Positions 38,439 to 53,906 of a stretch of 64,000 nt of DNA are shown one piece after another (the stretch's first letter is position 1; every line of letters starts with the position of its first letter). The notes beneath the pieces were generated by a model. It saw nothing but the letters and a program-made list of their open reading frames with translations, was not told the DNA's origin and ran no database searches. The DNA is from Scatophagus argus (Eukaryota; Chordata; Actinopteri; Scatophagidae), in contig NC_058515.1 in the NCBI RefSeq assembly GCF_020382885.2, positions 11,825,223 to 11,889,222 on the forward strand, in the 5' to 3' direction. A program made the position numbers and the translations under genes.

Positions 38439-40098
38439 TATGGGTATTAATTTTCTGCTGCTAACAAGTTCAACATATTCCACAGTCTGTTCTTGGATTA
38501 CTAGTAACCAAGCCAAAAACAAATGAAAAAAAAACTCACCATGCACATGAAGGTTTTATAACTACATTTTTCATAAGACAGGTTAAGCACAGTAAGCACT
38601 ACATTGAAGTGAAACTGAACGTTTGATTCTATAACAGTGTCAGCCACCGAAAAACATTTCCAGCCATTTTCTTTACTCATTTATCCTGTTAGCCCTGGTG
38701 TGAGTAGCTGACTGACTGGAAGTTAAAAGCTATACTGACCAAAAGGCAGGGAATAGAGTCCACCATAGAGTTAATACTCATAAGCTGTGTCCTGGTACAG
38801 GGACTGGATCCTGTGAAAGGTACATTTCACAACCAGATACAGCCTAACAAGGTTTGTGTCACTCCTAGAAAGTCAATGTTCAAGTTACTGAACCTTTAAT
38901 ACTCTCACAGTCTTTTGCACATAATACGACTGCTGCACCCTTAGCAGCTTCCTTTGTCTTATAATCCACTGTGGGCATGTAATTGGGAAATATCATACAA
39001 ACAGGCTGTGTTTACCATGTTTTTTCATCAGGTGGTTTTCATGAGGAAACTTCTTCAAGGTATAAATCGTGTCTAAACATGCTGGATCCTATGCTGAGGT
39101 GAGACAACATTACATCTACGATTTTCCACAGAAATTTACATTCAGTCAATCATTTAAGGTAAACTTCCTGGTAGTAAACATGAAGAATTTTTTACCTCAT
39201 GAGTTGATGAGGAGCGCCTGAGTGTACCGGTAGTTTTGTCTTGCTGGTCTGGCCATCAGATCCATGTCCAAGTGCCATGTCCTTTAGATGAGTCGCCACC
39301 TAAATTGGGATACGGCAAGAGACATACAAACAGCTTCACATCCACAAGCAATTTCAGGTTTCTTGTTCTACTACCCTGAAAGGCAACTACCCTGTTTGTT
39401 TAGAAATGTGAACACACAGAAACGGTCCAGTCGGGCATATCGGGTTCAAACTTTGCTGCGAAGGGACAGTGAAAATTGTTTTGTTTGTGGGCTTTTCATG
39501 GCTTATCTTTGGCAGTGCTTCAGAGAAACACAGAGACTACAGTGTTACTGTTGAACTATTTGCCTTAGAAGTAAAAGTAAAATCCTGATTGTTTTCTTGT
39601 AATGTCACAGTGACACAGCACTCCGTATGAAAGGCAGCTCAAACAAAAATCGAACTTTTTTCCAGGGACACCTCATGACAAACTGACAGAAAACCTGTCA
39701 ACATCTTTTGTGGCTTGTGCGACAGCTTATTTGGCACTGAACAGTGGGAGTTCAGCGCTCCTCTATGCAAGGTGTGACAAGTAGGAATTTAAATGGCCTT
39801 GAGATTACATATTTAATCATCAAAGTCATTATTGCCTTGAGGGCAGCAGTTTAATAAATCAGTGATGACGGTATAAGTGATGTCAGTGATGATTTTTTTT
39901 TTTTTTTTTTTACAAAAAATATTACTAACGCCCCCACCTCCCCTACTCCTCTTCAAACACACATCGTCTGTTCATCCCATCACCATCTTACCACTCATCC
40001 TGTTCCAACAGCTTGGGGGAGCTTAAGCAGATTTTGGTTCAGTCTGCTCTCAAAGTGTTAAACAGATTGAGTCGAGGGATTTCTTGTAATGAAGGTGA

Positions 40099-40100
<2 letters not shown>

Positions 40101-40129
<29 letters not shown>

Positions 40130-40140
40130 GTGGTGGTGGT
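40101..40140. repeat. Compound (TG)n(TGG)n microsatellite
   Basis: A TG run of about 28 bases passes directly into four TGG units. Confidence 0.9.
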
Positions 40141-41499
40141 CAGTGGCGCGAAGTGTCTGAAACTTGGAAGGGTTAGATTAGCCGTGAGCATGATCTTCAC
40201 TGAGCTCATTTCTCTCCTTCTGTGCGCACATAGCACCGACACCTCCTGCCCCCCCACCTTTCCATTAGCCCACCAATCCCACCTGGTATTTTAATCTAGA
40301 TTTAGGATCTAACACATATCAAATGATTGCCAACTGCTTATAAAGTAATTCTTATACGCTTTCTATACCCTAAACTCCACTGAGCAGCAGATTTGGAAAG
40401 CTTCCTCTGTGCCTGGTGCTGAAAGGATTACTCAGCTAGTTGACTGACAAAATATTAACATGTCTGAGAAACGATTAATTGGTTTGAGTAATTTATCTAG
40501 TAACTACCTTCTCTGTTCGGCCACTTGAATGTGAGAATTTTCTGCTTTTTTTATTGTAAATTGAATATCTATGGGTTTGGGGCTGCTGGTTGGACAGAAA
40601 TGTACATATTATAGAAAGCAATAAGAAAAATAATTTTAAAAAGTGGTGACGATAAAAAAATAATACTAACGTCGCTGACAAAACAAACCAAGCGAGCAAA
40701 CCGAGATTATAAATAAAGGCTTACAAGAAACAATTTTATAAATCTTTTTTCTTTTTTGCAACTGTTATGGGTGCTGTTTAAAACTGAGAAAATGTCACAG
40801 CTGGTGAGGAGGCAAAAGGCTGTCAGACGAAGCCTCCCTCACAATTACCATGCTGAGAAAAAAATAAAACTCACACCAAATCAACATTTTAATTACTTAA
40901 TTCATGTAACATCTCCCTATATTTCTTCAGCAAATATTTAAAGAACACAAAACAATTTATCTTGACAAAGTTGACAACTTTTAATTTTTCTGGGACAAAA
41001 TTTGTCACACAGAGTTCACAGTTTGACAGCTCATTTGCACTTTGGCTGAATTTTCTAGTCTTTAAATCATGTTTTACACTGAAATGAATATGTATGTAGG
41101 TATGGCACACATGTAATGTTTACTGATTTTGTCAGAGGGGTTATTTCACATTTTCTTTTTTGCATCCACTAATTGGGACTGCTGGTGTTCGTATACCTGC
41201 GCTCTGTGTCTGGCAGGTTCATATCTGTATTCTAGACAGATTTCTAGACGAGATTTTAACCCGCTTCACCTTATTTTAAACCAGATGATCCTTCACCTGA
41301 CTGCAACCTTTATGCAAAGCCTCATCTTCAATCCAGGGTCTAATCTGTGTCTGCCATCAGAGGTGCTTATTCTAGGTTTTGAATGAAATTTAATGTCTAG
41401 AACTTAACATTCTGTATTCAAGATTTGGTCCACTGATGCTTGTTGAAACAAATAATTTTCCTCTGGGCAATAATGTACAAATGAAGTTTGCACTGTAGC

Positions 41500-41880
41500 T
41501 GACAGATGCTTACAGGATCCTTAGCCTGATTAATAAGAAAATTATCCTAAGACTGATTAATGAGCTACTGAGATCAGAAGGATTGAACCATGCAGCAGAT
41601 CATTAATTCCTTGTCCTGGAGTTGCTCATCCGCACATTGATGTCTACAGGGGTTTTCATTATGTCTTGGTCTGGCAAGAGGTCACAAGAGGATGGCCTAT
41701 AGGTGCAACCATGTCTGTTTTAATTACATGGGTATTAGCTGGTCAGGAATCGCTTTGTGCCCCGACGTGTCCCTCTCGGCCAGATGTCGAGGCACATGTG
41801 ATACAGATTTTCATGACCATGAGCGTTTAATTGTGCCATGCACGTGTGTGAGTAACTGCTGGGCCCATTTAATTATTTTA
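41500..41880. promoter_or_regulatory. Candidate six7 upstream enhancer
   Basis: Non-repetitive block 0.6-0.9 kb upstream of the six7 start. It has clustered homeodomain-type cores: GATTAAT twice (about 41528 and 41555), TTATCC, CATTAATT, and TTTAATT three times. An E-box-like CACGTG is near 41841. No coding potential. Function is inferred only from motif clustering and position. Confidence 0.35.
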
Positions 41881-42212
41881 AAGTTTTCACTCATTTATAA
41901 AGGCCAGAAAGAGGTTATTCCTTGTTAGCTTGTTCAGATTTTCTTGAGTTTTGCCTGCCGTTTTCTGTATCTCACTCCACATTTACTCCCCTCAGCGTCT
42001 CCTCTTGAGGCAGAGCTCCATCTCCACCAGAACCGACCTATCCTCACTTGTTTGCTCACTGCAGTCATCCTGGCAGTCAACGTATCCTCAGGCTAAGCCA
42101 AACAAGCTGATCAACCAGTCACCTCTGTACACACTACCCCCCACTAAGAGGCTAATGGCCGGGGTGCATAATCCTTCTCAAAACAACCATAGAGATGCTA
42201 ATTGTATCCACC

Positions 42213-42220
42213 TATAAATA
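42213..42220 (+). promoter_or_regulatory. TATA box of six7
   Basis: TATAAATA, 224 bases before the six7 start codon. It predicts transcription starting near 42245 and a 5'UTR of about 200 bases. Confidence 0.55.
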
Positions 42221-42443
42221 CAGTTTGACTCCTTGTCCTCTTTCTTTATTCGCCTCTCGAAGCTGAACGCAGGCTTCTCTGAAACAACTGCCCAACTAAC
42301 AGGAAAGACCCAGTTGCGTAAGAGAGGCCGCAGATAGATAGCGCAGAGAGCGCACGGAGCTTTACGCACGGTTGGATAGCCTACATCATTTCATGCAGTC
42401 TTGTGAACTTTGTCGGTGAGCTACTACGAAGAAACCAGTCGAC

Positions 42444-44899
<2,456 letters not shown>

Positions 44900-46189
44900 A
44901 ACGACAGACTCTTTTCCTGGATGAACTCTTGTTCCACGCAGAGCGGCGAGCGCTGTCTGCCATTAGACTCAGACATATGTTAAAGACACTTGAACTGTCT
45001 GTGGACACACTGGAGGTGTTCTCAGTGGGAGGAGGATGAGGAGGAGGCCACTTGATGTGGCTGTGGGAATGATATGCAAGAACAACATGCACTTAAAAGA
45101 GCACCATGGCACATGACCTGGACTGTTATATGAATTAGTTTACTGATGACGATGACTCAGCACTGTTGATAAGGAAACATACAGTAGAGCGGGTACTTCT
45201 CCATGAATAACAGTGTTTTTAAATGCTCAAACAGAGTATTTATAGACATAATGCCAATGGTCTTTAGATAATGTGAATATTAATATTTTAAGTTTTGATA
45301 CTATTTCAGTAAATATTTTGGCGTAGGTCATTTTAATAGTTATTATCTAATATACATAATTAATTTGTACTGAAACTGTGAGGACACAAAGAACAATGCC
45401 TTGAGTAGGCTGTTGTACATGTAACTACATTTAGATTTACATGCACATTGATAACTTGACTTCAGGTTACAGCAGTATGCTGACGGGTGAAAGTGTTCTG
45501 CAAACTATTTAACTGGCCTTTTAGAAACACATAAGGCCTATAAGTTACATTTATTACTCGCATAAGAATAACCTGGATGTTTGCTCATTTTTGCATGACC
45601 TGTTTTCAAACAGTGTCTTTTTGCCCATGCTGACCATTATTATTACCTTAATCTTGTTATTCAGAGTACTCAGGTTATGAAGTGCATGTAAACATAGTGA
45701 CAAATTTAACACATTTCACTGCCTTAAAAAGGAACTAAGGGCATCACTCTTTTGCAATGTAACACAAATAACGACATACATTCAGCATACGTTCAGACAG
45801 ACCTTTTGTAACTAATGATGCACATGTGCTTCTAAACTACAAAGCATTTTGTTACCAACCGTGTTTTACCTTTTTCACTTCTCTTTCGGTTACTGTTTGA
45901 AACACGTCAGGCTTTTTGGAGATGCTCCTGAACGGCTCTGACGATCCTGCAGGCGCTGAAACAGAAAAGATGAAGCAGTGAGAATGTAAAAGCACTAATT
46001 GGTCTTCACTCAATGTGCCTATTACATCTGAGAACAGCGAGACCTAGTCAGACATGACTGTGTCCTCATGTCAAAACGACACATTCAAAGGCTAACTGTT
46101 TGCTGTCTTTCTTAAAAACCATAATTTGTCATAACACATTACTGCATTACAATGAAAAGATGTATTTTGTAAATGTTTATGTAAATAAA
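44900..46189 (+). other. six7 3'UTR (probable)
   Basis: Non-coding, AT-rich sequence after the six7 stop. The first good plus-strand AATAAA is at 46184-46189, suggesting a 3'UTR of about 1.3 kb. A minus-strand splice-like segment lies within it at 45890-45955. Confidence 0.45.
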
Positions 46190-47140
46190 TGAATTATTTT
46201 TATCCAAAATTGCTGACTTAGAGTGTTTCTAAATATAAATCAAGTAGAAAGCTATGACTGTGACCATGCGTTCCATTTACATTTAATACATTTACTAACC
46301 TAAACAAAGATAAAAGGAGAGTTATAATCATAATACAGTGTATAAATGCCATATTTTTGTCAGTGGTTCTCACCTTCCCAGCTGAATTAGATTCATGAAC
46401 CACATTTGCTCAAAGACTGAAAAGCACAGTTGTAACTAATACCCCTGATGATGACCCACCTTCCCACATCAAGCATTGCAATGAAATGCAGCAATTAATT
46501 ACGGTTAAACCTGTGCCAGCAAGTTAAGCCATCTGCATTGAAAAGGTCTATAAAAGCGACAATTCACCACAAAATTAAAAATACACATTTTTATTGTTGT
46601 ACCTGTATAGCTATTTATCCATCTAGATTGTCAACCTGTCATCCTCACTCTCTATCCCATAGTGGCAGATGGGATGTTTACCTCACTGAGGTTTGTTAGA
46701 ATCTATGGCTCCAGCATTAAATATCAGTCGCCAAACTGTGATGTGTATTGATAAATGCTGTCCGTGGGTCTGAAGTAGTAGACACATTTCTAATTGCACC
46801 TTTTCCTCTCGTTCTTGCTCTTCTGTTATAGTTTCAACATAGCTGCTACTTATGAAACACACAAATTTAACACATGAAACATCCACATTTTTACTATAAC
46901 GTTAAGATTAACATTACAGAGCTTTGCCACTAACTCACTGCTTACATGACCAGTTTCCACTTTCAAGACTTGTACTGATGTTTTGCTAGCATAATCGTCA
47001 GTTTCACTTTTCTAAGAATCACAAGACAAAGTTTGAAAATAACCTGCAGGCTGTTTGACAACACTTACCAGTATGTTGAGGACATTCCCAAAATACTCTT
47101 CTAGCGGGCTTGAAATAAAAACATTGTTTCTGCTGCACAT
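45890..47140 (-). other. Unresolved splice-signal cluster; possible small minus-strand transcript
   Basis: A strong minus-strand donor (CTG|GTAAGTG, junction 47068/47069) and a strong acceptor (TTTCTGTTTCAG, junction 45955/45956) frame a possible two-exon reading frame. It starts at 47140 and stops at 45890, giving 45 residues (MCSRNNVFISSPLEEYFGN... and ...GASPKSLTCFKQ). A further exon-like segment at 46374-46416 has good splice sites but does not keep that frame open. Just above, 47209-47222 has an AAGATGGCGACCGG motif typical of housekeeping promoters. I recognise no family. It could be a non-coding RNA, an alternative promoter or chance. Confidence 0.2.
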
Positions 47141-48003
47141 ACGAAGAAGACTTTTATTACTGTTTACGATTCGCGACTGTTTCCAAAACAAAACAAAGAT
47201 GGCGACCGGAAGACGGAGCTTCTGGCTTGATTATAGCGCAAAGGTAGAAATTAAGGGGGTCGTCAGAGTCTCTTCAGAGCCGCTATTCGATCTTTAAGAC
47301 TTGGAAAAGTAAAATAATATAAATGCTAACAATAAGGTTGAGTAAGTTTAACCAAATAAGATGTCTCTCCTGGCTACCAATTTTAAAATCTATAATGAAA
47401 GACTACCAGAAATGCGATGAGGTTGGTATTATTATATGGCCACCTGCTGTTTTAATGGAGCAATTTAAAAGCCAAACAGAAACTTTAATTGGCTACAAGT
47501 GCATGGACAACTAGATGATTTAAAATAATAAAATTGAAATTAATAAATTAACACAGCCTAATTACAGTAAATAAGTAAATAGACTCAGCAAGATTAAATA
47601 TTTTGTTTAGTTTTTATAATTGCATAACATCAAAGACTATACACAGTAATAAAATACATTTTGAATAATCAAAATTGACAGCAAGATTAAGCATAAGTTT
47701 TAAACTCTTTTTTTGTTGTTACAGAATGAGCAGTCAGAACTTTACATTGTTTTTGTAAATGTCTCATTCTAAGGAACACTACCTGTTTCCCTTGAAAGAA
47801 AAAAAGAAAAGCATAGTGTCTCCGGCTGCCCTGGCCACAGAAAATGGGCGTTCTCATATTCAGTAATCCCACCCACGCCTGGAGAAGTAGCCAGAAGACT
47901 TCTGCTTACCTGTCAGTCGTAGCCAAATTCATGTGAATTAGTTATTTGTGAGTCAGACTCCTGTTCTGACAGGAGGGAGTATCTTGTTTGTATCTGTTTA
48001 ATC
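47141..48003. other. Upstream region of actr2
   Basis: About 0.9 kb before the actr2 start. The part near 47200 has promoter-like ETS/YY1-type sequence that might serve the minus-strand candidate. The middle is AT-rich. GC content rises near 47820-47900, probably the actr2 promoter and 5'UTR. No TATA box is evident. Confidence 0.4.
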
Positions 48004-51000
48004 ATGGACAGTTGTGGGAGAAAAGTGGTGGTCTGTGACAATGGGACAGGGGTAAGTCAAATGGTCCAAACTTGACTACTATACTGTGTCATAAAGTAGC
48101 CCAACCATGTATTAGCTTCACTGGTTGTTGTCTTTATTTTTCTCCAGTATATTTTAACTTGCAGGCAAAATGTTATCTTCAAGTGATTTTGATGCAAACT
48201 TACACCAGATGTATTAAACATCTGTGTTCTGTTTTAAAGTGGTTGTTTTAAGAAGATTAGGTTTGCTTCTTGGATCATGCCGTGGTTAACATCTGAAGGG
48301 TGTGAAACTATGTGCATACTGCAGCCTGATTCCACATCTGTCTGGGCTTGTCACTCTGCCTCTAATGTGCACACACAGCCATAAATGGTTGTGATGCTTT
48401 GTGCTCAACAACAATTGGACGAAAAGCAGGAAGAGTGATTTGAGGTATTAAAACAGTACTGTATTGTGACGGGTAAATGTTGATAACCTGACATTACAGT
48501 TAAGACAAATGTCACTTGTGAACAGTACCTGCAGTCAGAATCTGGTTGCATCCTATTTTTGCTTCTGCTTGGAATGTGTTGCATCCCTGCAGGCTAAGGA
48601 ATGTGTCTGTGGTCTCAGAGGCAAGTTGAGACGCTACAGTTTGAGGTGTAGTCATGCCAGGCAAAGAAGCAGATAGCCTGTAGTGAATTGTGAGCCATTT
48701 AAAAACAATTTAACAACATATTTAATTTCTCAGTGGTTGGTGAATGAATTATTCCACATGCTTTAAAAATTTAATGAAATTGCAGCTGCATTGTCTGATA
48801 AATAAGAGACAATCTGGTAAATGCATCATGATAATACACTCTGGGGCAGTTTCCTGGATAGAGATTAGTGTCAGATTAAACTGAATGGAACTGATTTATG
48901 AATGGAATTTATCCATACAAAATGCTTAGTGCAGAAGCACTGATACAGGGCTTTGCAAATAAACTTTCAGTTCCAGTCGAAATGCAAAAAAACAAGAACT
49001 TAATTTTCTCTCACATAAGAAAAAGTTCATGTTTCATTTTCACATCCCTTTGCAGTTTGTCAAGTGCGGCTTTGCTGGATCGAACTTCCCTGACCACATC
49101 TTCCCCGCCATGGTGGGTCGACCTATCATACGGTCGACCAACAAAGTGGGCAACTTTGAGATAAAGGTGAGGTTACTGGTTGTGATCATGGAAAATTTAA
49201 CCTAATAAAACATAACATGAGATTCTTTAAACATTCCTCATCCAATCTATTGTGCATAAATGACAACAGCAACAAGTGGATAATAAAATGGATGGAAATC
49301 CTGATGAAACAGAGTCATCAACTTACAGCCTCTCATTAAAAAAATCAGCATCTATATGTAGTGATGGATTGTAACTAAGTACATTTACACTTCTAGTCCA
49401 CCACACAATGCTGTGCTTTTCACTCCACTGCATTCGTCTAACAGCTTTAGTTATTAGTTACTGTTTGGATGCTAATTTTTCATGCCATTCCTGTCCTGTG
49501 AAAATCATATATCTATAACTCTGTGATCCCAACAAATGAAACTTACAACATTCACACTTTCCATTTTACCACAGAAGGAGTACTTTAACTTATAACACAT
49601 TAAGTAAATTTTCTGATAATCTGAATCCTTACTCCACCAATGTCTATATGTAGCTGTATTCTATTTAAAGCACAGGTATAAGTCTAGACACACACACACA
49701 TTGTAAGACTTGTTCAGCTCATTAAACACCTGACCTACCTTTCTCCTCCGGTGCTTCTTACCTCCCAGCTTACAAATCAAAGTGTCTTAGAGCTGTACAC
49801 CTGTTAGCTTCCTGAGGCACAGTTAAGTGTTCATGCTCATGTAACCTGAGGTTGTGTAGATCACTCAGACTTCTATCTGTGTAATCCTCACTGAACCGCA
49901 TGCAGATATTCTGCACAGCAGGAGGGCAATGGTCACTGATACACAAAAGGCATACTTCCCAAGATAACTGTCCTTCTCTCATTAAATGCACCTTTTTGTG
50001 TTGAGACCTCAATCATTTTTAAGCACTGACGTGAATTTTCTCTGCGGAATATCTAATATCTATTAGTCAGACTCTTTGTCTGGTTATTCTTTGATCAAAT
50101 AAAATTTAATATTATTAATTTAATCAGGATACTTTTAGACTTTTACTACTGTATTTTGACATAGTCATTGTAAGGTGACATTGATTTGTACATTCCTCAA
50201 ACTATGATACAGTAAAGAGTATCTGTGTCAAAATTAAGACCTCGTATTGGCACCAGAATTGAAATGATAGTCCTCATACTGTTTCATTTTGTTTTTTGCC
50301 ATACTCTGCTATGTGTTGTATCTTACATATATATATATCGGCAGTATATTTTTTATCTTATCTTACATCTTATCTTATCTTTATTATTTATCTATTGTAC
50401 CCATCAGAAACCAAACAAAGCAGAAAAAACATCAGCTTCCAGTGCTGATCCTGCATTTATACAATGATAAACTCACATCCACCTGACAGAAAGGTCAGCT
50501 CTTACCCCTTTAAAGTCGGCCTGCACCGAGGCTGAAGCCCTCCTGTTCTGTCCTTCCAGGACCTGATGGTGGGTGACGAGGCCAGTGAGTGTCGCTCCAT
50601 GCTGGAGGTGTCCTACCCCATGGAGAATGGCATGGTGCGCTGTTGGGATGACATGCTCCACCTGTGGGACTACACCTTTGGTCCCGACCGTCTGAACATC
50701 AACCCATCAGAATGCAAGGTAGAACAAAGCTGCTCATGAGACAAGCTGCATGAGTGTCTTTGCCTAAATGTTTTTGTTGCTAACCCCATACTATCAACCA
50801 TTCAACATCAAGCTCTCTAACATAAAATCAATGTGCTATTTAACTATATATATAGTTTTTAATTTTTACTTCTTGAAGGTCCTGCTGACTGAGCCACCTA
50901 TGAACCCCACAAAGAACCGGGAGAAGATCACAGAGGTCATGTTTGAGAAGTATCAGTTCCATGGCATTTATGTGGCAATTCAGGCTGTGCTCACTCTGTA

Positions 51001-52877
51001 TGCTCAGGGTAAGACAACACAAGTCAGTGGAAAATAATATGAACTGGATTAAATCCTTTATTCTTTTCACTTCATTCACTGAAAGTACTCTTTTGGGAAT
51101 CAATCGTATCTACAGGTTTGCTGACCGGTGTGGTTGTCGACTCAGGGGACGGTGTCACCCACATCTGTCCTGTGTATGAGGGCTTTTCTTTACCCCACCT
51201 CACACGCAGGTTGGACATCGCAGGGCGTGACATCACACGCTACCTCATTAAGGTGAGCTGGGAGAAACTCAGTGCAGGGCTGAGGATGCAGAGTCAAATT
51301 GACAAAAGCATCCAATATCTGTTGACAAACATGCATAAGAGTGACTCTAAAAGTGACTCTAATTTAACAAATCACCTTTTGTTTTCAGCTCCTGCTTCTC
51401 CGTGGTTATGCTTTCAACCATTCGGCTGACTTTGAGACTGTGCGCATGTTGAAGGAGAAGCTCTGCTACGTGGGATACAACATTGAGCAGGAGCAGCACC
51501 TGGCCACAGAGACCACCTACCTGGTGGAAACGTACACAGTATGACTGGAGTCCCACAAAAGATTTTTCAGTTTTGATCTGATTTTGGAAAAAAACATTTT
51601 TACTGGCTTTCTTGTAGAGAGTTAGATGAGCAGACTGATTGTGTGTGTGGCAAATATGAAGCTAAAGCCATTCAGCGTATCTTGGCATAAAGACTGAAAA
51701 CAGTAGAGGAACAGTTAGCCTGGCACCAAAAGTAAAAAAAAGGAAAGAAAAATCCACCTACCAGTTCTTGACCTGTTTGTTTCTCTTCTGCAGCTTCCTG
51801 ACGGCCGACAGGTGAAGGTGGGTGGAGAGAGGTTTGGGGCCCCTGAAGCTCTCTTCCAGCCACATCTCATCAACGTGGAGGGAGCAGGAGTAGCTGAGCT
51901 GCTGTTTAACACCATCCAAGCAGCAGACATTGACCTCAGGTCTCCCCACTGCTGTCTTTACTCATGTCCTACAGCTACTGCATTAACATTAAACTAAAAC
52001 ATGGCCAGCTCGAACATAGGAGATGTAGGCAAGCAAAACACATCATTTTTCCATCTACCATCTGTATTTTTCTGTGCAGGGCAGACTTCTATAAGCACAT
52101 TGTTCTGTCAGGAGGGACCACCATGTACCCCGGCCTTCCATCCAGACTAGAAAGAGAGATCAAGCAGCTCTACCTGGAGAGGGTGCTGGAGGGGGACACT
52201 GAGAAACTATCAGTAAGAGCTCAATATCCACAATATTTCTGCTTCACCAGAGAGTGTGGCAGTGGGTTTAAAATATTGATAATCTGTATTTTAAAACACA
52301 GCAGCACCAGGATATTAAATGCAGTGTTATGCAAGCACTGATAATAACTTTACATAAATGTCATAATCCATTAAGGTAACAACAACAACATAATACTGTT
52401 AACATAATGCATTTTTTCCATTATTTTAATACACATCACATAGTATTTTTGTATTAATAATCTGATAAAAAAAAAAAAATCCAGAGCTTTCAACCACATT
52501 ACAAAGGCTACATCAGTAGATGAGTTTCCTATAAATCTGTTGATATTCACGCTTAGCTTTCATGGTGCCTTAAAAATTCATCTTGTTGGTTATTTCTTGA
52601 AACAGCAGTGACAGAGACAGTCTATGGAAGCATAAAAAGGAGCACATACATGTCGAGCACTGAGTTTTACGACCTCTCCTCTCCTTCTTTTTCTTCACCC
52701 GTGTAGAAGTTTAAGATCCGCATCGAGGACCCTCCCAGGCGCAAACACATGGTGTTCCTGGGCGGCGCAGTGCTGGCCAACATCATGAAAGACAAGGACT
52801 CCTTCTGGCTGAGCCGGGCGGAGTACGAGGAAAAAGGCCTGGGAGTGCTGCAGAAACTGGGAGGTGGAATCCGATAA
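48004..52877 (+). CDS. actr2: Actin-related protein 2 (ARP2), Arp2/3 complex subunit
   Basis: ARP2 pairs with ARP3 to seed branched actin filaments in the cytoplasm. Nine exons join in phase: 48004-48051, 49056-49166, 50560-50718, 50879-51008, 51116-51252, 51389-51538, 51794-51939, 52080-52212 and 52707-52877. They give 394 residues, the standard ARP2 length. The actin-fold nucleotide loops are intact: [14 protein letters not shown] (phosphate loop 1), [10 protein letters not shown] (phosphate loop 2) and [12 protein letters not shown] (adenosine region). IKVGGERF-like and [17 protein letters not shown] are ARP2-specific blocks. Compared with human ARP2 as I recall it, changes cluster around [19 protein letters not shown] and the tail KLGGGIR. 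This suggests one of two teleost duplicates (actr2a or actr2b) rather than a single highly conserved copy. Nothing suggests a pseudogene. Confidence 0.95.
48052..49055. other. actr2 intron 1
   Basis: About 1.0 kb, AT-rich, with no recognisable element. Confidence 0.7.
49167..50559. other. actr2 intron 2
   Basis: About 1.4 kb, AT-rich, with a short CA run near 49689 and a TCTTAT/TATCT-rich stretch at about 50350-50395. No gene is recognised. Confidence 0.7.
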
Positions 52878-53511
52878 AATTTGAGCTGATAAAGGAAAAT
52901 GGGCATCATCAAAGTATTTTCGATTTGTATATCAACTTGTCACATGACGCTCCTTCATTCCTGCTAGGACTGGGACATTAACAGGCATCTTTCACTATTT
53001 CAAGACATTTTATTGAGAACACATTACTTGATTTGTTGCTAAAAAATTTTTTAGGTTAATCAAAATGACAAATAATTGTCAGGTGCAGCCTGAATCCCTG
53101 CTGAGGTGAAGTTTTGTAACAGCGAAATTATTATGAGAACCCCTCCTCACTACCACATGTACATGTACAGTCTGAGTCTCGGTTTGTTACTTCTACATTA
53201 CCTGGCTATAAGGTGGGCAGCACTTCAAGCTTATGAATGAGCAGGTGGTGGGCATAAGAGAGGATTTAGAGGAAGTATAAATATGTTTGGGACACACTGA
53301 ACTGTCACAGTTTATGGATACGTCATGAAAGGTTCATAAGGTTATGGGGTGATACAGTTTATTTTTAACATTTGTGTGGCCATAAATACCAAGCCCATAT
53401 TTAATCCAGACATCCTGTTACTCTGTAAAGGACTACTGGAAACAACGATAAAGTTATGTTAACATGTGCGGGAAAACACCAAGTGACTGATGAAGAAAAT
53501 GTGAAGGGATA

Positions 53512-53530
53512 AATAAAAAAGAACAATAAA
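53512..53530 (+). terminator. actr2 polyadenylation signals
   Basis: Two AATAAA hexamers (53512-53517 and 53525-53530) about 640 bases after the stop, giving a 3'UTR of roughly 0.65 kb. Confidence 0.6.
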
Positions 53531-53900
53531 AAATGTAAATGTTTAAAACAATATGGAACGTTGTAGCTTTATATTTAATTGTAATTTCTCACAAGATTAC
53601 AAAGATTTTTTTTGCATCCATTCATGAAATGTGGGAGGATTGAAAGTGTCATCTTTTTATGACGCTTTAAAATATTTTTTGTCAAACATGCTTATTCAAA
53701 TAAAATATCAAATCTGTTGGGGCGTCAGCATAAAACACATGAGAGAGTACTGGCAGTTAAAAGGCTGCAGAATAAAACGATGGTGGTATGTGCTGCCCTC
53801 TAGTGGTCAAGTCCGTTTAAGACAATTCAAATCTCCACATCCACAATCCCACTACAACATAAAACTGGATGTAAGAACATTGTGAACAGATATTGCAATT

Positions 53901-53906
53901 TTTATT
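53901..53906 (-). terminator. Candidate polyadenylation signal of the RIN gene
   Basis: Minus-strand AATAAA in the spacer between the convergent actr2 and RIN genes, about 1.66 kb past the RIN stop. Together with the actr2 signals it bounds a gap of about 370 bases between the two transcripts. Confidence 0.4.

Larger units (their letters stand above)
31501..42212. other. Long gene-free interval upstream of six7
   Basis: About 10.7 kb with no open frame having both splice signals and recognisable homology. It holds simple repeats (38228-38243, 38396-38438, 39893-39911, 40101-40140) and several non-repetitive, TAAT-rich blocks, notably 38030-38220, 38310-38365 and 41500-41880. A gene-free stretch next to a developmental homeobox gene is typical of regulatory territory. 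A GC-richer block at 34650-34920 is also unique sequence. Confidence 0.5.

Noticed and set aside
46683-46886. 67-codon minus-strand frame between six7 and actr2
   Set aside because: It has a weak acceptor and a poor donor and matches no family. Kept only as part of the unresolved splice-signal cluster.
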